Below are positions 35,078 to 45,295 of a stretch of 64,000 nt of DNA, piece by piece. The DNA is taken from the NCBI GenBank assembly GCA_002794785.1, contig NBBA01000019.1:310001-374000 (forward strand), written 5' to 3'. Both the position numbers and the translations under genes were made by a program. Each line of letters begins with the position of its first letter. Positions within the stretch are counted from its first letter, which is position 1. Under the pieces are notes generated by a model. That model was not told where the DNA came from and ran no database searches. It saw only the letters and a list, made by a program, of their open reading frames with translations. The stretch is from Coniferiporia sulphurascens. Taxonomy: Eukaryota; Basidiomycota; Agaricomycetes; Hymenochaetales; Hymenochaetaceae.

Positions 35078-35374
35078 GTACTGTGTGCATTACCCTGACC
35101 TCCATGCCATCGCCTATAGGGTCTACAGCGTGATCTATAGTTACTTGGCAGTTCATGTACCCTGCCATGTAAAAGCATTTGGTTATTACCATGTTAAATG
35201 CTTCCCATGATTGATTGTATGCAGTCTGGCATTGGTGGCAGAGTCTTGATGTGTCAAGAGTCTTTAGTGGTCGCTTGAGCATTGTGATTGGCCTGATGTT
35301 CCCAAGAAGTCCTGGTTTTCTAGTTAGTTCTGTCCCCATGTTGAATGATCACTGGATAGTCTCTGTGGGAGTCC

Positions 35375-35935
35375 TGTTACAATTTTTCCTTTACTTTCCC
35401 TTATGCGCTGACTCATTTCCTCTTCATCATCATCAGTCAGCGCAACTCCCCCATTTCTCTACCTTACTCATCCTTATTTCACCTTGTGCCATAAGACGCC
35501 ATGATGACGCCTTATTGCACCATCATGACGTGCTTTGCTTACTGATCACCATACTTGTATTACCAAGGCATTCCCTTGAGTTCCATGACCCTCCATAGTC
35601 TGGTAAACATACCTAACCAAGTCGCTACAGTAACAAACACATAGAATAGCATATAAGCATGTAACTTCAGTAGCACAAGCCCTAAGCTTGTGCTCTTTGT
35701 TCATACAAGCCCATTATCTGCTACCATCAGTCTACTGTGCGCCGCCTGACCACCAGTCGCTTCGTCGTAACCCGACTACTCGTCACAACGCCTACCATAC
35801 TTACATCGTCGATCAGGAAGCCCCATCGACGATCATCTTCGACTTACGACATCTAGGAAGCCCCGTTGCCGTACCATCAGTCCCGACGATCAGGAAGCCC
35901 CGACGTCGATCACCGCGTAACCGTTGAGCTTAACA
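35375..35935 (-). mobile_element. Solo LTR, 560-bp family, copy 4
   Basis: It is in reverse orientation (TGTTACAATT... to ...GAGCTTAACA). Identical 5-mers (AGTCC) flank it. It landed just upstream of the start of unknown gene copy A. Confidence 0.92.
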
Positions 35936-36285
35936 AGTCCCTTCCCGTATTGGTAGTTGCTAGTGTCATTGTCTAAGCTTGTAAGCAAGCTTATTCATCA
36001 ATTCCTAACACCATCGAGTCATATAGTATAATACCTAAGGTAACCATTCTCAGATACTACTATACCTATGATGCTTCTCCTTATTTCCTAATTGGTCCTG
36101 CTGTATGATGTGCTATACTTGGCTCCCATCAATTGCATCTTCAATTGATTGCCATGCTTCCATCGGCTATTCTTAGCCGAATGCTTAGATATACTTGTGT
36201 GGCTCAGCACTTATGCTAGCCTTCTTAATCCTATCTTGTTGTGGCTTGTTACTTATTACCATGGACTAAGATTGAGTTGTTCCAC
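35936..36285. other. AT-rich spacer, nothing recognised
   Basis: This 350-bp stretch between LTR copy 4 and the end of unknown gene copy B shows no gene or clear repeat edge. Confidence 0.35.
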
Positions 36286-36835
36286 CTATAGATTAATGAT
36301 ATTGGTGAAAGGGGTTTGTTCTGGTGTCCTATCGTCTATTAGCATAAAGAGCTCTTCAGGCCCTACATTCATAAGGTTTACAATTCTATTGTAACCTGTC
36401 ATGACTCGATATGATGGTTCTTCATTCATCCAATGCATTAGGAGTTCTCTGTCCATGTTCATCATCTGAGGTGTTCCTTCTTCTCTTTGATCTACTGTTG
36501 TATTTCCTTTGGCTACAAAGTTGTTCATGTATGTGAACATTTGTTCTCGTAATTGCTTATTGATATTATGAACTATTTGGTTGGCATTCTTAGCATAATC
36601 GGTTTGTGCTATCACTGTCCATTGATAACATAAGTTATTATGTGGCCAATTACATATCCTAGTTCTGATGTAAGCATTGATTACCCACTTGTTTAATTGG
36701 TAAGAGAACATTGTGGCTTTGTGTTCGATTACAATTTCTTGTTTGTCCATTACTGGTATTTCCCTTGAAGTATGATCAAATATGATTTGACAGTTATCGT
36801 ATCCTGCATTTGTGCCTATCATTGCACATACTATG
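36286..36835 (-). pseudogene. Unknown AT-rich gene family, copy B, 5' end lost at an LTR
   Basis: An open frame of about 180 residues on the minus strand begins right at LTR copy 5. It contains NAGYDNCQIIFDHTSREIPV, FSYQLNKWVINAYIRTRICN and ELLMHWMNEEPSYRVMTGYN. Its first residues repeat the end of copy C (NAGYDNCQITFNHITRE), so B and C are two homologous copies, not two halves of one. The frame is long and free of stops in AT-rich DNA, which suggests past selection. The family is unknown to me. Confidence 0.5.
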
Positions 36836-37394
36836 TGTTACAATTTTCCTTTACTTTCCCTTATGCGCTGACTCACTTCCTATTTGTCATCATCAGTCAG
36901 CACAACTCCCCCATTTCTCTACCTTACTCATCCTTATTCCGCCTTATGCCATAAGATGCCATGATGACGCCTTATTGCACCATCATGACGTGCTTTGCTT
37001 ACTGATCACCGTACTTGTATTACCAAGGCATTCCTTGAGTTTCCATGACCTTCCATAGTCTGGTAAACACACCTAACCAAGTCGCTACAGTAACAAACAC
37101 ATAGAATAGCATATAAGCATGTAACTTTAGTAGCACAAGGCCTAAGCTTGTGCTCTTTGTTCATACAAGCCCATTATCTGCTACCACCAGTCTACTGTGT
37201 GCCACTTGGCCATTAGCTGCTTTGTTGTAACCCGACTCGCTATAAGAAGCCTACCGCATCCACATCACCGATCAGGAAGCCCCATCGATGATCACCCCCG
37301 ACTTACGACATCCAGGAAGCCCCGTTGCCATACCATCAGTTCCAACGATCAGGAAGCCCCGACGTCGATCACCGCGTAACCATTGAGCTTAACA
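36836..37394 (-). mobile_element. Solo LTR, 560-bp family, copy 5, with mismatched flanks
   Basis: The ends are intact (TGTTAC... to ...CTTAACA), but the flanking 5-mers differ (CTATG and GTTCC). The two flanks belong to two different copies (B and C) of the same gene family and overlap in content, which points to recombination between two LTRs. Confidence 0.88.
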
Positions 37395-37557
37395 GTTCCC
37401 TTGTTATATGATTGAATGTTATCTGACAGTTGTCATATCCTGCATTCTGTCCTACTGTTGCACATGCAATGTTAAATGCTTTCCATGCTACTTGATCTCC
37501 ATCTTTACAGCATTGGCATAGGTTCCTGGTATCAATTAGAGTTATGGGTCTTGCCAT
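37395..37557 (-). pseudogene. Unknown AT-rich gene family, copy C, cut off by LTR copy 5
   Basis: From an ATG at 37557 the minus strand reads MARPITLIDTRNLCQCCKDG, VAWKAFNIACATVG and NAGYDNCQITFNHITRE before LTR copy 5. It corresponds to the N-terminus of copy A and overlaps the N-terminal part of copy B. No domain recognised. Confidence 0.5.
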
Positions 37558-38061
37558 GTTGATCTGTCAATCCGTCGATCACCACGATTTGCATCAATTT
37601 ACTTACACAATTTTGCAAGATTTCTCCATTCTGCTATAGCTCAGTCAATTCTGCTCAGATTCCTCTCAAATTTTGTATATAGATAGCTACTTTCTCACTG
37701 AACATGAATATATTTTTTAGTTTTAGATGTTGAGTAATGTACTGCAAGAAATAGCTTGACAAGCTCAGGTATCCCATTAGCCAGTGATTGACTGTATTGA
37801 CTTAGCTCCCCTTGTTGCACCGGCAATCATCCATGGGTTTCTTTCCAGGCGATTAATATTGCCTCTTTTGTTTGCGCATATAAGTTAATTTTCCTGCATT
37901 TCGAAACTCTAAGTGCGATCGTCCCGAAATACAGCCCAGTAATATTATTGCCTCGACTGTTTCCACTCGCAAGGGTTTTTTCAGTTGTAATAGTAGTAGC
38001 AAGTGACATGTTCACTAAAGTAGTCTGACTAAATTGCAGTTGATCTCTTAAGAATCATAAT
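37558..38061. other. AT-rich spacer before the foldback element
   Basis: A minus-strand open frame (37827-38015) has a coding look (LRVSKCRKINLYAQTKEAIL) but is short and unrecognised. Nothing else stands out. Confidence 0.3.
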
Positions 38062-38388
38062 AATTACGTGCACTTTTGTTAAGCACTTTACAAGGGCTCA
38101 GGTGTATATTATTTTATTACAAACGAGATCTCATGTACTACCATATTTTGGGGGATGCTTGGAATATATGTGCGCGAATGTGAATACACCACTTTTTAGA
38201 GAATAACAGGCAATGAGTCCTTCCAAGCTTAATCTCTTCCATTCTCGTAACTTCCCCGTGGTATTTAAAAAAAACTCAGCACTGGAATTATAAGCATGAG
38301 GGTTTTATTTTCATGTTTATTCCTAAAAGACTTACCTCAAGACGTGCCGAATGGCAGCGCCTCCGTGGTCCAGACTAAAGCTACCGAC

Positions 38389-38790
38389 GCACGACAGCGA
38401 GTGCTATGAGCACTGGACAGCTCCGTCTTCCACGGTACGTGTCTGCAACCCGGACCGCCGCACTACAGTATGGAAGATAGACGCTGCCCCCGGACGCGAA
38501 CGAGATGCCCAGGCCGTACTTCCGCGGCTTTTGCCAGCACGCCGGACTGTCTCCCCGTCATAGGCTTGAGGCCAGACGGGGGACTCCATCGGCGTGCCAC
38601 ATTATGGAAGATGGACACTGGATCCAGACGTGAACGAGATCATAGTCTCACTTCCGCGGCTTTTGCCAGCAGACCGGACTGCCAGCCCTCCCAGCACAAG
38701 GCTGGGTAGGGAGACTCCATCGGAATGCCACATTATAGAAGTCATGCTGGTCTCGACACTATCAACGTCACGGCTAGCTTGGGCTTAGGT
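38389..38790 (+). repeat. Left inverted arm of foldback copy 1, with tandem ~132-bp units
   Basis: Two tandem units start at 38461 and 38598, and a third begins at 38729. Each has a CAC-AT-ATGGAAG start, GAACGAGAT, the core CTTCCGCGGCTTTTGCCAGC, CCGGACTG and a GACTCCATCGG end. The outer part (GCGAGTGCTATGAGCACTGG) is also matched, inverted, at 40755-40785. Confidence 0.8.
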
Positions 38791-40379
38791 CGTTGAGACC
38801 AGTTTGTTTGGGGGGACAAGAGCATCTATGTCGGGGGGGGTCAGGGGACGATTAGCTTAAAATGCGAACTAGAAGTGCGTCAGACATACGGATGAATAGT
38901 GAACCCTTGGAACGTAGGATGCGGGCATGGAAGACCCTTAGAACAGGCGCATCAATGTGGGAGTGTGTCTGGATGTCGGTGAGATCAAGGAATGCTCTGG
39001 CTTTGACGAGAGATATATACCCTCGGAATGAGTATGGGAGTGGATGGGTAGGGTGTGGGACTGTTTTCTCGGGGCGGCATCTGTTAAGCTGCATGGTATG
39101 GTAGCGTCGGGGCAGACTCGACTAGAATGGACATTAGAGGACGTCGAGGATGGGCGGTGATGTTCGAGGTAAACCTTATGTACTGGCAGTGTGGTATTAG
39201 TGTGGGATGGTGATGGTTTAGGACTAGGAAGCCGAGGTGGGTAGGAAGGAGGTGTTCGCCTCTTTATTGAGTCTAAGACGTGTTTTAGTCTCCGCTCGAA
39301 CTATGAATCGTCGTTGCCCCTTTTGACGCGGCTGACAGTTGCGTCACAGACCAAAGACATGTACAAGCCATATTTGGGGATGTTTCTCTGATTTTGGTAA
39401 GTAGGTAGGATCTGTGTTCTTTATATCATATACTAGCAAACAGTACGCAATGTCTAGTTTTTCTAATCATCACCATATGAATTCTGCAGCTAACTAACAA
39501 TGTCAGCCTGAGCGTCTGGATTGAGCTCAGCCATATCCCTCCTTTCTAATGTGAAGCCTTCGCATACTCGCATACTCTTCTGCACATAGACACTAGTACT
39601 AGTGATAGAATGAGCCTTCTGATAAGTATAAATCATAATGGTGGAGAACTTGAAACGATCTGGTATACTCTCCTAAGGATCATACTCGAATACGCAGTAG
39701 TGGCTTACGTCATAGGTGGTGATATGGGGATGCTAGAGGCTCAGTGTGATTTATTGGCCTCACAGTGGCCTCTCCTTGCCGTCTCGTTTCTCGCGACGCT
39801 CCAGTCAGCCGCGTCAAGAAAAGGAAATGAAGATCTAAGATTAGAGCGGAGATCTAAATGAGTCTTGGACCAAATAAAGGGGCGAACACGTCCTTCCTCC
39901 CCTCCTCAGCTTCTTGCACCTCATCCACGACCATCCCCTTTGAAGCGCATATACTCAATCCAAATTAACTTTACAGTCGCTTTGTTACTCAAAGGTATTC
40001 GCAACACCTTCCATCTATTTTCGTCTCCTGACGTCCATCCCAGTCGAGTCTATGCCCGTCTGATGTTTTCCTCATCACCCGCCGCACCAAACGCGACAAC
40101 CTCACCCTCATCCACAGAGGTCGTGCATATCATCTGTAGGCCTCGCTCCATGTTAATATCCAGTGCAATACCTAACTTCATTTGTTCTCATATTAACAGC
40201 CTGAGTATCAATGATGTAGCCGCCCAATGCGATATATCGATCTACCGTATCCGCATTACGCACATTATAAGCCTAGGCCACCCGTACGTTTCACTCGCTT
40301 ACCTACCGCCCGGTAGACTAACCCCTACCCGACCGTCCCGCCATAGAAGCCCCTAGTCCACAAACAAAACGAACTCAAT

Positions 40380-40785
40380 GATCTAAGCCCCAGCTAGCCG
40401 TGACGTCGATAGTGTCGAGACCAGCGTGACTCCTATAATGTGGCATCCCGATGGAGTCTCCCTACCCAGCCTTGTGCTGGGAGGGCTGACAGTCCGGTCT
40501 GCTGGCAAGAGCCGCGGAAGTGAGACTATGATCTCGTTCACGTCTGGATCCAGTGTCCATCTTCCATAATGTGGCACGCCGATGGAGTCCCCCGCCCGCC
40601 CTTGGCTGTGGCGGGGAGACAGTCCGGCGTGCTGGCAAAAGCCGCGGAAGTACGGCCTGGGCATCTCGTTCGCGTCCGGGGGCAGCGTCTGTCTTCCATA
40701 CTGTAGTGCGGCGGTCCGGGCTGCAGACACGTGCCGCGGAAGACAACGCAGTCCGGTGCTTAAGTGGCACTCGCCACCGTAGGTA
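40380..40785 (-). repeat. Right inverted arm of foldback copy 1
   Basis: This is the reverse complement of the left arm, with GCTGGCAAAAGCCGCGGAAG cores and GATGGAGTC junctions of both tandem units. A match to TCGAGACCAGCGTGA marks the inner edge. Confidence 0.8.
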
Positions 40786-41136
40786 CTAGTTTGAATCTGG
40801 GCTGCCCGCGGGGCTATTTTCTTTTGGCGTATGATCTAATAAAGGTCAGTACTTCAATTTCAAGCATTTCATCGTTTTCTAATGTCGCGGTCCCACAGTG
40901 CTGAACATGGTTCCGCTGGAACGGTCGGTTTGAGAAGAAATTTGAATGGGGCTATTACTTGAAATACTCTGTACAAGAAACGCAGTTCTTAAATCATGAA
41001 ATATCTGTTATGCAATCCTGAATTTAGCAGACGTGAATGACGGTTTCAAAATTAGTGATACCTATATCACGCAAAGCATGTACAACTTTTTATAAAAACT
41101 CTAAATGGCTTCACCTAAATTGGCCGATACATAAGT

Positions 41137-44100
41137 CTATTGCATTCGTTCTGTCTCCGCTTTTTTCCTTTCGGCTTTCTTCCTCAGCCAGATCGCCCGC
41201 AGGAGCTTGATGATCTTTTCTTGTCCTTCCATGAAATTGGCCTAAGCAAGAGAGAAAAAGATACTCAGATCCACTTCCTTTACGTAATCCATGGAGCGGG
41301 TTCTGTGACTCACTTCAGCAACCTTCGAGAGTTTGTCGCTGTCCTCCTTCTCCATGCTAAAGCTCCACGTTGACACGCTCATTGGGTCGAATCCTGGAAC
41401 GGCGTCGTTGGGGATGAGCGGATTGTACACGATCGCAATCCCGTCGCGGGCCATGAGATCCCGCTCTTCAAGATCGTCGAGCCGTGACGATTCTTGCAGG
41501 CCAGTTGAAGAGCCCATCCAGATCGTGGATGCACTCATGACTTTTGAGGGAGGTACTTGTTTCCCGCGCTCAGTTAGAGAGCCAGTAAAAGCCTGGAGCT
41601 CATCGTCAGATAATGCCGCCCGCGTCACTTCTGCATCCGCGTGCTTCCTTCCATCTTTCTCACTGACACCCTGTGCCTGTATGCTTGCTTCCCTCTCCTG
41701 CGCCTCAGCAAGCGCACGATTGGCCGCTTCAGAGGATGTTTTAGGCCCTAGAGAGGGTCTGACTGAGTTTCCGATGCTGGAGTTTTCATCGGCTGATTGG
41801 ATTCGTGCGGGCCAGCGAGCGCCTTTCGGCCAAGTTGATATCCCAAGCCTCGCGGCGTATTCTAAGAATGTCCTGAGTTGCGTACACGCCATAAATACGA
41901 ACTGACACCCACGCTCAGCTCTAGTGAACCATAAGTCCTGCACCGAATCGGATTGAGTACTTTATGAGAAGGTCCCTGAAAACAATCTTACCTGGGAATC
42001 TGCACTGGCGTCAAGCGCGATTATGCAATCGACATTGCGTCGCAGCAATGGATAGTACGGTATATTCAGCTCGGCTAATGCACATTAGGCACGGATATAA
42101 TGGTCTCAGGAACCGAAGCAAGGCGAAATTCTGGGGGACTCACCGCCGGCATCCTGCGGAATGCGTTTAGGGTGAGCTAAATTCCTCGAGGTTGGCCCAT
42201 GTATGCTCACCATGAGTCCAATTGTCTCTTTTTCAGTGATATCCGGATACGTATTCATGCGTAACTGTCCAGTCATTCCCTTCACAAAGTTGGGAAGCTA
42301 TTAAGCAGTAAGTATATGTTGACCAGAAGAAAATGAAGATAAACTTCATCAGGCTCGACCGGATGCATCACACCGATCTCTTTGTGGTTCTCCGTAACAA
42401 CGTCATTAAGCCACCCGTACAGTTGGGCCGGGAGCTGACGAAGGATGGGCTGCACTTCGTTGAAGTAGTGCTACACGACGGTAAGCTCGTAAAACACAAA
42501 CTAAGAAAGGGGGAATGTTAACCTGCAGCGATGCGCAAAACGCGGAAGCGTATATCCTTTTGAAGAAACATTGTGATCTTCATTAAATAAAGGCAGGAAG
42601 TTCGAAATCCATACCCAGTCAATATGGTGAAACTTATTTCCGGCTGGAAGACCCGGAATTATAGATCAAACACTAGGGTTAAAGGATTAAAGGGGCTCAC
42701 AATGCGCTCTACGGACTTCCCACCCTCAAATCGCCGTCCTAATGACCAAGTTGGTATCCATGCTAGAAATGCTTGAACTAAAAGCCAGGGTCTCTTTGAA
42801 AGTATTCAGTAGACTTACCACCCAGTCTATCACATCCGACTTCAAATGGCGTGAACTCAAACCACAGCCGAGAGGTGGATCCATCGACACCATCCCCTTT
42901 CTGCTGCAAATGACCCCTGTCCCTTACTCCTGATTCATCTACGCTTCGATGCTTGCCCTGGACTTCTGCGAGGGACTTTAGATCCGGAATCACAGGGGTC
43001 TCTAATAGGAGCCCGTCAGGCGAGCCTAAGGAATGTGGCACTAATCGGACAGACGGACCATGTAGGATAGCCGTAAAAATCGGCAGCGGCAGCGAACCGT
43101 CATCAAGATTTCGCCTAAACTGATGCAGAGAAAGGAAGCGTGGATCAAGGCGCTCGATATCCTTGGGGACGAACAGTCTCGCAGAGACAAGTGTTCCGTA
43201 AAGATCAACGAGTGAAACTTTCCCGACAGCGCTGTTCGCTTTACGCAGGATACCCGAGAGCAGATACTTTAGGGAAGGAAGAATAAGCCAACGACGCATG
43301 CGGGATAAAAGATTATACGCACTTTGTTCGTGGGATGGCGAATGAGCATGTCCAATACGCTTACATCTACATAGCTTATTCGTATACGCTCTTTGATATG
43401 CTCTGCGACAGCTTCTGGAGCCGTCGTGCCTGCGACACCTGAATAAAGTACTCCGAGGGCCCAACAACTGCCTAGCGATGTATGCTAAGTTTCGATTTTT
43501 TTTGCATCCGCTTTACAATGTCACTTGCCTGATATGCCTGCCGTATACGTGACACAATCAAGAACTCCTGATTTTTTCGCACCGATTAATGATCCAATCG
43601 TGTTTGTCATTGCACGAAAGCCTGTGCGATATGGTTAAGCTGTATTTCACCCCAGCCAAAGAAGAGCACTAACCTCCGCCGGAGCCTGCTATGGCAACAA
43701 CGGGGAGGTCTCGCTCGTCAACCTCGCCCTCATCAACTTCGAACAGACGCGCGAACGCTGTCTTCATTTTGCGCCGTCGCTCCCTAAGGAACGCACGTTC
43801 GCTTATGCATAAAGTATCACCTAGGCGAACGCTTGCATCCCACTGGCATTCCGGGTGTATGTTTTGATCCGGCAGGTCGCTGACAATCTGCGAGAAGAGC
43901 GAGCCAGTGCCGCGACTGAGCTCAAGTAGAAGGGCGTTCGACTTTTCTTGGATCGAAATCAGTGTTAACGGCCAAGACCATGAGGAGATAAGAGAGGTAA
44001 TCTCATCCACATCCAGAGAAAAGCGAAGGAAAGAAAGTCCTCGCCAAGATCTTGATTGTTTCTTGTCACTCTTCTCCTCGGGTGAAGCATCCTTTACTTG

Positions 44101-44460
44101 TCGATCAACTCTCAGAAAGGAATGATGCGCGTAAAGCTTAACAGTACCTCGTCTGTAGGACTGACATAAACCAGATCTTTGAGATTCTTCGGAAATTTGT
44201 AGTTTGGTCTTGCGAACGGCGGTTTCTGCGAAATACCTACGTTACGTGCAATTTGATAAAATAGGAATAGCAGATCAAAGTACCTCGGGATTCTTATCGT
44301 CCGCTGACGAGCTCATGTGTCTAAAAAATTGGGAACGTATATAAGGAGCCAAGGGAGAAGCGAAAGTGATTCCAGTGATTCCAGCTAGCAATGTCCATTT
44401 GAGAAACGCTACAATTACGTGAGGGTTCAACAATTTGAAAGTAGGATGGGCAACTGACAT
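41137..44460 (-). CDS. Cytosolic phospholipase A2-type lipase (patatin-like cPLA2 domain)
   Basis: The PLA2/lysophospholipase catalytic domain is clear. The oxyanion glycine run is AIAGSGGG|FRAMTNTIGSL across an intron, and the nucleophile motif is GISGSCWALGVLYSG (G-x-S-G-S), split by an intron with a GC donor (43472-43528). Before it come HPECQWDASVRLGD and SERAFLRERRRKMKTAF. Later exons read RLFVPKDIERLDPRFLSL and PDLKSLAEVQGK, then EYAARLGISTWPKGARWPAR. That last stretch is near the catalytic Asp region of the family. The C-terminus is a basic helix ending QEKIIKLLRAIWLRKKAERK. A hydrophobic stretch in LLNPHVIVAFLKWTLLAGIT could be a membrane anchor near the N-terminus. The true start is uncertain and may lie up to about 44930. 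The enzyme should release fatty acid from phospholipid. Confidence 0.8.
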
Positions 44461-45295
44461 CTACGAGTGTGTGAAGGCCTTTTGATTCGACGAGAATGGG
44501 AGATTGTGCAGTATTTTGCGTGTAAACTAAGGCGAAGCTCTTGTCGACGGCCATTCGAGCATGTCGTAGACATTAGACAGCATATAATTCGGGGCCTTGA
44601 GTAGAGAGGCATCACAGGTGCCGATGTAACCAAGGATATTGCGAGAGCACCATAAGTTCCAAGTCCTGGTACGGCTTTGCAAGCTCAATGATTGATGTAC
44701 AGCTTGACGGTAGTTGAGGCTCCAGAAGAACGAAAGCTTGTAGTAGAGAGTGTCGGGCCCTAAGGAAGGGTGGTGATAGCTTCTGCAAAGTTTCGACGCT
44801 ACAGCTTGCCTCCGACCTCAGTCGAATGGTTAAGAGGGATGTAGTGTCGCGATTCAAGTCGTAAACTCGATATGTTCGCTTGAGCTGAGGCGCGGAACTT
44901 TTGTCAGTTGAAAAGACCACTCACAACGTCATTTGTGCTGACTCGCGCGACTTTACGCGGAGGTAACACATGTGACAGTCGCGATTCTCGTCACGCTGAT
45001 TACGTGAGTATACACGCCTATAAGCAAGCTTTTGACCTTTAACTTCCAAGCAGCATTTTGCGGTATAATATTACCTTCCGGACACGGCTCGGGCTGGGGC
45101 ACCAAATTTTCACATTTTCACAGCTAGGAGTGCAACTACTCGCACTCCACCCATATCCATATTACGGCTTCTTCTAAGCTTCAAGTTCTTTCAACCACTT
45201 CCGCAGGCACCTCAAGGCTGCTATAAGTTTACGGTCGAGGTCCAAACGTACGGTCCCTCTTTCTCTCATAAATGACGGATACAAACCGAAGAAAT
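44461..45295. other. Uncertain 5' part of the lipase gene and its promoter
   Basis: Minus-strand coding-like text occurs at 44918-44750 (SVETLQKLSPPFLRARHSLL) and near 44680-44630 (LGTYGALAISLVTSAP), probably N-terminal exons of the lipase. I could not find splice sites that keep them in frame, so they are not included in the gene. 44930-45295 shows no further gene. Confidence 0.4.

Larger units (their letters stand above)
33783..35339 (-). pseudogene. Unknown AT-rich gene family, copy A, split by two solo LTRs
   Basis: On the minus strand an ATG at 35339 opens a frame with IRPITMLKRPLKTLDTSRLC, then C-x2-C, and QSWEAFNMVITKC. The frame runs to LTR copy 3. When LTR copies 3 and 2 and one duplicate of each 5-bp target site are mentally removed, the frame stays open through 34449-34516 and 33785-33895 to a TGA at 33783-33785, about 143 residues in all. 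It resembles copy C (RPITLIDTRNLC and C-x3-AWKAFN) and copy B. I do not recognise the family: a retroelement gag, an integrated viral gene or an unknown host gene are all possible. Confidence 0.5.
38062..40840. mobile_element. Foldback (long inverted-repeat) element, copy 1
   Basis: The element has ~400-bp terminal inverted arms (38389-38790 and 40380-40785). An inner inverted pair is at about 39240-39360 and 39780-39915, around a spacer of ~420 bp. It also shares, in reverse orientation, its outer left flank (from TTACGTGC at 38065) and its interior with copy 2 at 57.3-60.15 kb. No transposase or other protein domain is visible, so it would be non-autonomous. Open frames in the arms are read-throughs of the tandem units. 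Exact ends and target duplication are not resolved; the right edge is approximate. Confidence 0.7.
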
